In this document: positions 1 to 7,486 of the stretch, in pieces
Layout: every line of letters begins with the position of its first letter
How positions within the stretch are numbered: position 1 is the stretch's first letter
Assembly: GCA_964569295.1 (NCBI GenBank)
Contig: CAZMVU010000187.1
Span: forward strand, 1 to 9,788
Origin: CAZMVU01 sp964569295
GTDB taxonomy: Bacteria > Hydrogenedentota > Hydrogenedentia > Hydrogenedentales > JAGMZX01
DNA: 9,788 nucleotides
Reading direction: 5' to 3'
Notes under the pieces: generated by a model
What the model was told of the DNA's origin: nothing
Database searches by the model: none
Seen by the model: only the letters and a program-made list of their open reading frames with translations
Program-made: the position numbers and the translations under genes

Positions 1-2948
1 CGCTCTTGGGCACCCCGCTTTATGCCGCGCCCGAGCAGTTGAAGAGCGGTAAGCACGTGGATGCACGCAGCGACCTCTATGCGCTGGGGGCAACATTATA
101 CACGCTGGCGGTGGGCGAAATGCCCCGCACTATTCGTCTGGACCGTGTGCCCAATGAACTGCGCGACGTAATTGGACGCTGCCTGGAAGAGAACCCCGAC
201 CAGCGCTATCAAGCGGCACTCGAACTCAAGGAGGCGCTACTCGAGGGCACATACGGCCGCGTGCTGCGCCAGGGAGGCGACTGCCCCGAATGCGGCTTTG
301 ACAACCCTATTGATGTTCATTTTTGCCAGAAATGCGGCCATGACCTGTCGGCACTGTTCGCCGAGTGCCCCCAGTGTGCACGGGAAAACCGCAAGGACGT
401 GGAATTCTGCGGAAACTGCGGCTTCAGCCTGCGAGAACTCATTGAAGATGAGGAGGAGGAATCCGAGCGGGTGCCGGAATTGGCCACGGATGAGATACCC
501 GAGAGTGCGCGGTGCGCGATCCGTGACCATGTGAACAAGCACAACGGCACACGTGGCAGCGACACAGACTGGTGGGAGTTCAGTGTGGAATTCTACCGGA
601 TGCCTGGCCATGACCCGGTGCAGCGCACGCAGTTTGAAGCCTTGGTTGATGAGGAATGCCGCTCCTGGAAGGAGCGCGAGGCCAAACGGCTGGATACCGA
701 GGCACGCCGGGCGGAGGCGGTTGCGCGCAGGGATAAGGAGGCGGCGGAACGCCGGCGCGCAGCCGAAGAGGCCCGGCAACGCGTGGAGCGCGAAAAGCGT
801 GCGAAACCGCACAAGCAGGAAGCGCAAGCTGCGGAAGACGCGAGCGAGTGGGCCAAGGCACTCGCCAGTTGGGAAACGGTGGTGAAGATTGTCCCGGAGG
901 ATACGACCGCTTCCGCGCGTCTGCAGTCCGCGAAGGAGCACCGCTTCGAAGAGTTGAAGAAACAAGGCGAGGGCTTGCACGAGCAAGGCCGTCAATCCGA
1001 GGCGGTGGCGGTCTGGAAAGAAGCCCTGGCCCTGGCCCCAGGCAACAGCGAATTCGCCAAGCATGTCGAGCGCACGGAACAAGCAATTCGGGAAGTGCCG
1101 ACATTACTTCGCAGGGCCGAAGTTGCCCTGGAGTCCCTTGAGTTCAATTGCAAACGGGAGGCAGATGCGTTGGCGGCTGTCGGCGTAGTTCTCGAGCTTG
1201 AGCCGGCCAATCAGCAGGCACAGAAACTACGGGAGCGGGTACGCAGGCGGCTCTGGCCCAAGTTGGCAGTCCGGTTATTCTTACCATTACTACCACTATT
1301 CTTGTTTTGGAGCTATCTAGTCTACATGACTCCGGGCGCCTCGTTGTTGTATGGCGGATTACTTTCTATTTCGACCTATTTGCTGCTGGCTGTGTTCGTG
1401 ACCAAGTGCCATGCAATGGAATATCCCTTTTACGAAGGGATTTCACAGGCCTGGGGCTACTACGGGCTTCCACTTACTGGTGTCGTCGCAAGCTGGTTCT
1501 TATGGGACGCTGCCGGCACACTGGTCTTTCTGCCAGCGTTGGGTCTGGTGGCTTGGCTTTCCGTCCTGAAACCATTGGAACTCCTGAATGCGGGAAAGTT
1601 CGTTAAAGGCTACCGGTACGCTGTCGGCCTTTATCTGGTGGCGGCGGTTCTCACCATCTATCTTTCAACAGGAAGTCCTGCACAGTTGGATACCGCCACA
1701 TCGCACGTCGATCGCCCACAAGCTTCACCACAGCATGCTTCACATCAAACAGTTGCCTGGGTGCAAGATGGTTTGGGAACCGAGTCCATGATCTCCGGCG
1801 TTGTTGAAGTATTTCCCAGCGCGGTAACAGATGAAGCTCTTACGCAGGTTCTAACGCATGAGGTTGAACCTCAAGTACATAGTCATTGGCAGTCTGTATT
1901 AATTAACGATGCTGGTAAAATCACCGAAAGAGCCTTGCTGAAACTCCCTGCGAACGATCCGGAGCGGCTTTTTATGGACGTAGTTTCGAATGGGGATTTC
2001 GTCATTGCGTGGCTCGAGAATACCAGTAACGAAGAGGTATCGCCCCTAAACGTGGCGAGAATAACCAGGGACGGGAACCTGGCTTGGAAGCGCATCTATA
2101 AAGAGGAAGAACAACACGAGATTGTCTCGATCCGAGCTTTGGAGGACGACAGTCTCCTTGTCGCGCGCACGAAGAACCTCTCGGTTGTTGGTGTCCCGAC
2201 CCTTCTTAAGTTGGACCGAATGGGCAATCAGGAGTGGCAAGAAACGTATGGGTTGGATGCAGATCACGCTGCTGGCTGGATACGGTCTGTTGAGCAGACT
2301 TCTGACGGTGGCTTCATTCTGGTGCTTTCAAGGGGGGGCGATTATGGCGACGCAGGTGCTTATGTCGCAAAGCTTGATTCTCAAGGTTCGATAGAATGGC
2401 AGCGTGACTTCACCGCCCCGCAGAGTTGGCAACGGAGGCAGGGAGTGGTCGCGCGTGAAATCTCGGACGGCTATGTTCTTATTGGTACCGATCGTGTGGC
2501 AGAACGTATGGATGGACATGCTTTTTTAATAAAAATGGATAAGAGAGGCAAGGTATTGTGGGAGCAGGGAATTTATGGTGCTCAGCGCGGCGTGGGTCTG
2601 TCGCTGCAACCGCCGCCGACACAGCAAGAATTTGATGTTGACGATTGGAAAAAGAACTTGCCTTACGCCTTTGCCTGCGATCTGAAAGAGACGCGTGACG
2701 GGAACTACGTGACACTCATTCGGGCGGGGGTACAGCACCCCGAAGAGCCGGACTATGGAGATACCTCCCTCCATCTTGCCGCCTGGAGTCCGCAGGGTGA
2801 CGTGCTGTGGAGAATAGTCGTCATGCGCGCCCCCGGCAATAATCATGGCATTTCAGTACACGAAACGGATGACGGCGGCTTTCTGGTGGCAGGGCAACGC
2901 TATGATCAATTCGGTGGCTTTCTGCTCAAGACGGTACCGTCGAATTGA
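1..2948 (+). CDS. Ser/Thr kinase C-lobe, zinc ribbons, membrane segments and propeller-like repeats (5' partial)
   Basis: The reading frame is open from the left edge (first whole codon at 3), so the true start and the kinase N-lobe, HRD and DFG motifs lie outside. Residues below count from TTG at 6. Kinase end: GTPLYAAPEQ (2-11), SDLYALG (22-28), Arg67. Two CxxC zinc ribbons follow: Cys93/96/107/110 and Cys121/124/135/138. Residues 215-270 are a charged coiled coil and 271-415 look TPR-like (EWAKALASWETVVKIVPED). About five hydrophobic segments lie near 421-440, 445-465, 484-500, 503-521 and 537-553. Residues 640-980 carry five or six repeats of the type LKLDRMGNQEWQETYG and QTSDGGF (684-698, 734-749, 788-802, 842-858, 925-939), as in propeller-like proteins. 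With the kinase inside, five membrane passes would put the repeats outside, as a sensor. This is inference. Base composition drops sharply from the first membrane segment onward. Likely a membrane receptor kinase; its ligand is unknown. Confidence 0.85.
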   Translation, partial: LLGTPLYAAPEQLKSGKHVDARSDLYALGATLYTLAVGEMPRTIRLDRVPNELRDVIGRCLEENPDQRYQAALELKEALLEGTYGRVLRQGGDCPECGFDNPIDVHFCQKCGHDLSALFAECPQCARENRKDVEFCGNCGFSLRELIEDEEEESERVPELATDEIPESARCAIRDHVNKHNGTRGSDTDWWEFSVEFYRMPGHDPVQRTQFEALVDEECRSWKEREAKRLDTEARRAEAVARRDKEAAERRRAAEEARQRVEREKRAKPHKQEAQAAEDASEWAKALASWETVVKIVPEDTTASARLQSAKEHRFEELKKQGEGLHEQGRQSEAVAVWKEALALAPGNSEFAKHVERTEQAIREVPTLLRRAEVALESLEFNCKREADALAAVGVVLELEPANQQAQKLRERVRRRLWPKLAVRLFLPLLPLFLFWSYLVYMTPGASLLYGGLLSISTYLLLAVFVTKCHAMEYPFYEGISQAWGYYGLPLTGVVASWFLWDAAGTLVFLPALGLVAWLSVLKPLELLNAGKFVKGYRYAVGLYLVAAVLTIYLSTGSPAQLDTATSHVDRPQASPQHASHQTVAWVQDGLGTESMISGVVEVFPSAVTDEALTQVLTHEVEPQVHSHWQSVLINDAGKITERALLKLPANDPERLFMDVVSNGDFVIAWLENTSNEEVSPLNVARITRDGNLAWKRIYKEEEQHEIVSIRALEDDSLLVARTKNLSVVGVPTLLKLDRMGNQEWQETYGLDADHAAGWIRSVEQTSDGGFILVLSRGGDYGDAGAYVAKLDSQGSIEWQRDFTAPQSWQRRQGVVAREISDGYVLIGTDRVAERMDGHAFLIKMDKRGKVLWEQGIYGAQRGVGLSLQPPPTQQEFDVDDWKKNLPYAFACDLKETRDGNYVTLIRAGVQHPEEPDYGDTSLHLAAWSPQGDVLWRIVVMRAPGNNHGISVHETDDGGFLVAGQRYDQFGGFLLKTVPSN

Positions 2949-3016
2949 GTTTGCAGCGGTGTGTCTGGTCGCCTGCCGTGGGTTCTTTCCGAAACATTGG
3001 CCCGCTCCTTGCTCCC

Positions 3017-3055
3017 CTGTCTGCTCAGCAAGCCGAACATGCTTGCAAAAGACAG
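3017..3055 (+). other. Nested stem-loop after the first kinase gene
   Basis: Outer arms CTGTCT (3017-3022) and AGACAG (3050-3055) pair perfectly. Inside them GCAAGC (3028-3033) and GCTTGC (3041-3046) pair around a 7-base loop. The internal loop is 5 against 3 bases. There is no T run, so this is not a classic intrinsic terminator. It could stabilise or end the upstream transcript, or be chance. The pairing is seen directly; the role is not known. Confidence 0.35.
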
Positions 3056-3077
3056 AAGTTGTGACGATACTGTCACA
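3043..3077 (+). promoter_or_regulatory. Possible promoter with a palindrome over the -10 box
   Basis: TTGCAA (3043-3048) and GATACT (3066-3071) are 17 bases apart and each match the sigma-70 consensus at 4 of 6 positions. The -10-like hexamer is exactly the spacer of a perfect 6-base inverted repeat, TGTGAC (3060-3065) and GTCACA (3072-3077). A dimeric repressor there would block the promoter of the downstream gene set, whose first start codon is about 90 bases away. The half-sites resemble CRP/FNR-type TGTGA/TCACA, but the spacing is 8 rather than 6. The promoter match alone is weak. Confidence 0.25.
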
Positions 3078-3150
3078 GGGTACGCAGGCATAGCGGGCGT
3101 GGGCGGGCGCAGCAGCAGAATAGCGTGTGTTTGAACAGGCCACCTGCGAA

Positions 3151-3160
3151 GAGGAGAGGA
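3151..3160 (+). promoter_or_regulatory. Ribosome binding site of the SPFH-like gene
   Basis: GAGGAGAGGA ends four bases before ATG at 3165. It is purine-rich with two Shine-Dalgarno cores (GGAG, GAGG) and supports this start codon. Confidence 0.7.
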
Positions 3161-3164
3161 CATC

Positions 3165-5114
3165 ATGGGCATATTTTCGAATCCATGCATCAACCCGGAC
3201 TGTGACGCCCGGGTAAAAAAGTCGGCGCATTTCTGTGCGAAGTGCGGCGCCGGGGGCCCAGACAGCCTGACGAAATGCGCGGATTGCGGCAAAAAGGTGG
3301 GCCGCGCCTTCCCCTATTGCTGGAATTGCGGGGCGCAACTCGCCACGAACCGCCCCCCGCGCATTGCCGGCAACCGCTGGGTGCGCGACGACGAAGAGTT
3401 CGCGGTGCGCGTCTACCCGGATGATCTCGAGCAGAAGTGGCTGGCCCGGCGCATTACCGTCGAGGCGGGCACGCTCGGCATTCTCGAGAAGAACGGCCGC
3501 GTGGTGCGCGATGTGCCGTGGGGCAAGGAGACGCTCGACGGCATCCTGCAACTCACGGGGCCGACCTCGATCATTTTGGTGAACGCGGGCGATGCCGTGC
3601 TGCGCCCCACGTTCCACCGGTTGCACGACGTAAACGGGGCAGAGCTTGACCTCACGGTGCAGTTGGTGTTGCGCGTGTCGAACTTCGAGGCCTTCGTGCG
3701 CGAGTTCTTCGAGGGGCACAAGCGCCGGGTGACGTTTCGCATGCTCGAGGACCGGCTGGCCCACGAGTTGTTCGACGTGACCCGCGGCCTGGTGTGCAGT
3801 TACGCGCTCGAGGACATGTATGGCAACCTGGCCTGGCGCGACGAATTCGAGGAGAAGCTGCGCACCGCCATGACGGTTACCTTCGACCGCTACGGCCTCG
3901 ACCTGCTCCAGCTCAATTTCGCCGATTTTGGCGGCGACCATTTCGAGCAGCTCATGCAGGACCGTGGCGAGGTATACATGGGCAACCGGGCGGCGGACCA
4001 GCTTGCGGAGAAGCTCGCCATTCGCAAGCGCATGGGACAGCTCGAAGCGCGCGGTGAACTTGATGAACTGGCGCAGGGCAACGAGCTTACGCTCGAGAAA
4101 CTGAAGCAGAACACCGCGCTGACGGAGGAGATGGGGCGCATCAAAACGGACTCCCATGTGCGCACAACCCTCAGCGAGGCCGAGCGCGACGAGACCATCG
4201 AGCAAGCCCTGCAGGAACTCGAGATCAAGCGGCGGCTGCGCCGCTTCGAGGTGGAAGACATCGACCGGGAGCGTGACCACCTCCTCAAAGATGAAGACGA
4301 TGCGCGCACCCAGGAACTCGAGAAGATCGATGTCGAGCACCAGAACGAAGTGGCCATGACGGTCCTCATGGCGCGCAACAGCCGCCTCGCCACGGACGAG
4401 GATTTCCGCCGGGAACAGGCGCGTTTGGAGAACGCTCAGGCACTCGAAGAGGCCTGGAAACAGAGCGAGCAGCACCGCCAGGATCAACGAGCCGACGCCG
4501 TGCAGCGCTATGACCTGGTCATTCAGGAGTCGAAGGCCAACCTCGAGGTGGCCAGGCACCAGACCCAGGAACGCCTCGATAAGCTGCAAGCAGACCGGGC
4601 GGAGGCCGAGCTGGGCCGGGAGAACATGGAACACAAAGTCGCGATGCTCACGCGCATGCAGGAGCAGGAACGGCAGAACATGGAGGCCATGCGCCGGCTG
4701 GACATCGAGGAGAAGAAGCTCGAATTCGATTACAAGCGCTTCGACAAAGAGAAGGACACCGAGGTGCAGTTGGCCTCGATTCAGGGCAATGTCCAGATCG
4801 CCACGGCCCAGGAACGCCTCGACGCCGCCACGGCCCAGGCCACCATGCAGCAGCTTCAGGAGCGCCTCGCCGACCAGCAGGCCGATAAAGAGGCGCTGCG
4901 TGGAGACGCCAACCAGCGCGCGCAGGACCTCAAGGACATGGCGGGCACCCTCACGGCGAACCAGCCGCAGCCGGTTGTCGTTGGCGGTGGTGCGCCGATG
5001 GCGGGAGCAGGCCAGGCCGCCAAGACGGACGAATTCGCGTGCCCAAACTGCAACCGGCCGGTCCCGTTGAATTATCCCAATTGCCCGTGGTGTAAGCACG
5101 AGATCGCCAAATAG
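3165..5114 (+). CDS. Zinc-ribbon / SPFH (band 7)-like / coiled-coil protein
   Basis: A 649-residue soluble protein with no signal peptide or membrane segment. Zinc ribbons lie at both ends: Cys8/13/24/27, Cys38/41/52/55 and C-terminal Cys626/629/640/643 (CPNC, CPWC). Residues 70-265 look like an SPFH/band-7-type domain: a beta-rich part (ITVEAGTLGILEKNGRVV at 97-114), then LRTAMTVTFDRYGLDLLQLNF (232-252), the pattern of yGl-followed-by-strand at the end of such domains. Residues 265-595 are almost wholly charged coiled coil (KLEFDYKRFDKEKDTEVQL), followed by a Gly/Ala/Pro hinge at 600-617. SPFH proteins oligomerise at membranes as scaffolds. Bacillus YdjI, a membrane-stress protein, also pairs SPFH with a zinc ribbon. 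Here the membrane partner could be the upstream kinase; that is inference. The stop overlaps the ribosome binding site of the next gene, so the two are probably co-transcribed. The SPFH call is by pattern only; the coiled coil and zinc sites are certain. Confidence 0.85.
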   Translation: MGIFSNPCINPDCDARVKKSAHFCAKCGAGGPDSLTKCADCGKKVGRAFPYCWNCGAQLATNRPPRIAGNRWVRDDEEFAVRVYPDDLEQKWLARRITVEAGTLGILEKNGRVVRDVPWGKETLDGILQLTGPTSIILVNAGDAVLRPTFHRLHDVNGAELDLTVQLVLRVSNFEAFVREFFEGHKRRVTFRMLEDRLAHELFDVTRGLVCSYALEDMYGNLAWRDEFEEKLRTAMTVTFDRYGLDLLQLNFADFGGDHFEQLMQDRGEVYMGNRAADQLAEKLAIRKRMGQLEARGELDELAQGNELTLEKLKQNTALTEEMGRIKTDSHVRTTLSEAERDETIEQALQELEIKRRLRRFEVEDIDRERDHLLKDEDDARTQELEKIDVEHQNEVAMTVLMARNSRLATDEDFRREQARLENAQALEEAWKQSEQHRQDQRADAVQRYDLVIQESKANLEVARHQTQERLDKLQADRAEAELGRENMEHKVAMLTRMQEQERQNMEAMRRLDIEEKKLEFDYKRFDKEKDTEVQLASIQGNVQIATAQERLDAATAQATMQQLQERLADQQADKEALRGDANQRAQDLKDMAGTLTANQPQPVVVGGGAPMAGAGQAAKTDEFACPNCNRPVPLNYPNCPWCKHEIAK

Positions 5115-5119
5115 GGGGA
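5113..5119 (+). promoter_or_regulatory. Ribosome binding site overlapping the upstream stop codon
   Basis: AGGGGGA lies five bases before ATG at 5125 and shares bases with the TAG stop (5112-5114) of the SPFH-like gene. This suggests translational coupling of the two genes. Confidence 0.6.
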
Positions 5120-5124
5120 TACCG

Positions 5125-7389
5125 ATGGCAGACTTCGCACACTGGTGCCCGCAGTGCGGGGATACCCTGCCGCATTGCTTTCCCTATTGCCAGGACCAGA
5201 CACCGACGCCCCTGTATGTCGAGGTGAACGTCGTCGCGCAGTATCTGGTGGGCGTGCCCACGTATGTGGAATTCCGGTTGAAAAACGTGAGCGAGCGCCC
5301 CCTCATACTGCACCACATGACCGTACGCATCGGCGAAAACACACTGGCGCCCGGCATCCACCCGGAAACGGCCGGCATGCCGGTCGAACCGGGGGAGACG
5401 GTCGTAGACCGCAGGGTCGACCTCGGTCTCGTCCACGTGATGCCGGGGCAGTACACCTTGCGGGTGGAAGTGGCCTTCAGCTCTGATGAGGGCACGTTCT
5501 CCATGGCCGGCAGTTGCCATGTCCTGTTTGCCTTGCCCAGCAGCCAATCCATCTCTTTCGTGTGTCCCGTGGCGGACAAGGTAATACGCCTCACAGGCAG
5601 CGGCGCGCCGGAATGGCCCGGCACCCATGGCCTGCCTTTCGGTGAGCAGGAGGAAGCCTGCGCCGTCAACGCGGTCATCCGGGCCATGAAAGGCCGTTAC
5701 GGCCTATGCTTCGCGCCGCTTCCCATGCGCTACGATTGCGCGTCGGCGAGCGAAGGACACCCCGCAGACACCCACTGCAACGCCTGCGGCGCCACGCTCA
5801 TCGAGGGCGGTCCCCATTGCCACGCCTGTGGCCAACCGGTTCCCCTGCCGCAACTGCTCGAACCACCGGCCTTCAGCCTGGCACGGGGCTTCTGCTGCTA
5901 TTGCCGCGAGCCCAAGGGCCGTCTGCGTGGCGCGCACCGGTACTGCCCGGAATGCGGTGAATTGCTGTTTATTCACGCCGAAATCAAGACCGCCTCCGCC
6001 TACATGGAAGGTGTGCAGGCCCCCGCGCAAATACGCCTCCACACACCCGCCACCGCAGACCTCAAAATCGAGGCACAGCAACTGCAGCTCGGCCACAGCG
6101 ACAACGCGGTCACATGTCCCATTTTCGACTTTCATGAGGGACAGCAAATGGAGGCCGGCCGCGATGCCATCGAGTTCCCGGTCACCATCCACAGCCCGGC
6201 GGGTAGCGTCAGTGGCCAGCGCTACCTCTTTCTTACAATGACGCTCGAATACGGCGGCGCCCGGTATACCCTCGAGGGCCGCAAAGAAGTGCGGGTCATT
6301 CCCGCCGGCGAGGAGAAGTTCGTTAGCTACAACTTTGGCGCCCAGAGCATCGAAGCGGCCGAGGCGGCCGTGTCCGCGGGCACCTGGAGCATCAACGTGA
6401 ATGGGGCGCCCGCTGAAAGCAAGCGCGACGCCTTCATCACAAAGCTGTTCGAAGCCGACTGGGAACAGGCGGAATTCACGCCCGTGCGATTGACGGTCAC
6501 CAGCGCGGAACCCGCCCTCGACGCCGAGCCGATGCCCGCGCCGCCTTCCTGCGAGCCCATGACCCGGGCGCGCCTCTTCTTTAACAGCGGCGGCATGCCC
6601 TGCAATTACGTCCTGCTCTCGAAAAACGACCTCATTCTCGGCAGGTCCGCCCCGAAATGCGATGTGCGCCTGCTCGAGGTGGAAACCTGCATTCCCCGTA
6701 TGAAGGCCCAGGTGAAACGGGGAGAGAAAACCCAATCGAAAAGCGCCGTCAGCGGCGTGCAGTGGCAGTTGCAGTGGAAAGGCAATTGCCTCCTTCTTAC
6801 CCAACTGTCCGGAAGTAACATCACCTGCCTTGTTCCCGGAGGGGAACAACTCTCCGAGGGACAGACCGCCCCCGTCGCCCGGGGAGACGCATGGGAAATC
6901 CCGGGCGCCCTGGGCCTCGAGGTCGCCGCCGCCGTAAACGACTTTGCGGAACGCTCAGCCCTGTATGAGCGGGCCGGAGCCATCCTCGCCCAGCGTGCGG
7001 ATGCGGGCACGCCCGGCAACATTGCAGCGGGCGGCACGGGCGGTTTCACCCTGCAGCGGCTGCACTCGCTCCACGGCCAATACGCGGACGGCATGCCGGA
7101 ATATGCGGGATTCGAGGCCTATGTCATCATGCCCGGCTGGGCCAGTATTGGCGCCGCCCCTGAAGCCGCTATCCGCGTGGAGGAGGCCGCCGTCGCCCCC
7201 ATTCATGCCTGGATTCTCCACCGCGGCGGCTTCTACTTCGTAGCGCCCGCGCACGGCGCCGCCCCCGTCATAGTCAACGATGCCCCGGTCAACATGCACT
7301 GGCCGCACCCCCTGCAACCCGGCGACACGCTGTGGCTGGGCGGCTGCGAGCTGCGCTTTGACACCTACCAGGCGCTCTATTTATCATGA
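5125..7389 (+). CDS. Zinc-ribbon, beta-sandwich and tandem FHA-like adaptor protein
   Basis: 754 residues, soluble, beginning ten bases after the SPFH-like gene. Zinc ribbon 1 is Cys8/11/18/22. It is followed by a beta-sandwich (28-136: VPTYVEFRLKNVSERPLILH, PGQYTLRVEVAF) like CARDB/Ig-type folds. Zinc ribbons at Cys218/221/232/235 and Cys257/260/274/277 then precede a second beta-sandwich (283-393), so the zinc-ribbon-plus-sandwich unit appears duplicated. Two FHA-like domains close the protein. The first (about 482-603) has LILGRSAPKCDVRLLE, with the conserved Gly-Arg at 506-507, but IPRMKAQV where SRxHA is expected. The second (about 665-747) has APIHAWIL (His694), VIVNDAPV (Asn718) and PGDTLWLGGCELRF but lacks the Gly-Arg. 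FHA domains read phosphothreonine. Here each keeps only part of the binding set, so phospho-binding may be lost or shared. With kinase genes on both sides, an adaptor role is the natural reading but is inference. Confidence 0.85.
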   Translation: MADFAHWCPQCGDTLPHCFPYCQDQTPTPLYVEVNVVAQYLVGVPTYVEFRLKNVSERPLILHHMTVRIGENTLAPGIHPETAGMPVEPGETVVDRRVDLGLVHVMPGQYTLRVEVAFSSDEGTFSMAGSCHVLFALPSSQSISFVCPVADKVIRLTGSGAPEWPGTHGLPFGEQEEACAVNAVIRAMKGRYGLCFAPLPMRYDCASASEGHPADTHCNACGATLIEGGPHCHACGQPVPLPQLLEPPAFSLARGFCCYCREPKGRLRGAHRYCPECGELLFIHAEIKTASAYMEGVQAPAQIRLHTPATADLKIEAQQLQLGHSDNAVTCPIFDFHEGQQMEAGRDAIEFPVTIHSPAGSVSGQRYLFLTMTLEYGGARYTLEGRKEVRVIPAGEEKFVSYNFGAQSIEAAEAAVSAGTWSINVNGAPAESKRDAFITKLFEADWEQAEFTPVRLTVTSAEPALDAEPMPAPPSCEPMTRARLFFNSGGMPCNYVLLSKNDLILGRSAPKCDVRLLEVETCIPRMKAQVKRGEKTQSKSAVSGVQWQLQWKGNCLLLTQLSGSNITCLVPGGEQLSEGQTAPVARGDAWEIPGALGLEVAAAVNDFAERSALYERAGAILAQRADAGTPGNIAAGGTGGFTLQRLHSLHGQYADGMPEYAGFEAYVIMPGWASIGAAPEAAIRVEEAAVAPIHAWILHRGGFYFVAPAHGAAPVIVNDAPVNMHWPHPLQPGDTLWLGGCELRFDTYQALYLS

Positions 7390-7472
7390 CGGACGCTGCG
7401 GGTGACGCGGGGCAACAGGAATTCGCTACGCTATGCACCGGGGACGTGTACGACGGGTCTGACGGCAGGAGT

Positions 7473-7476
7473 GGAG
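7473..7476 (+). promoter_or_regulatory. Ribosome binding site of the kinase-FGE gene
   Basis: GGAG lies ten bases before ATG at 7487. An in-frame TGA at 7460-7462 with no start between it and 7487 makes this ATG the first possible one. The rest of the 97-base gap (7390-7486) shows no clear promoter or terminator. Confidence 0.5.
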
Positions 7477-7486
7477 AACGCGGTTC

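Noticed and set aside
3060..3077. CRP/FNR binding site
   Set aside because: Half-sites TGTGA/TCACA match, but they are separated by 8 bases instead of the canonical 6; kept only as an unnamed palindrome.
2853..5099. 748-residue open frame on the minus strand
   Set aside because: It lies antisense to the SPFH-like gene, which has clear zinc-ribbon motifs, a ribosome binding site and coherent coiled-coil codons. High GC with few stops on the opposite strand explains the open frame, and its translation shows no recognisable domain.
5704..6849. 381-residue minus-strand open frame
   Set aside because: Antisense to the FHA-like gene; same GC-driven shadow, no motifs.
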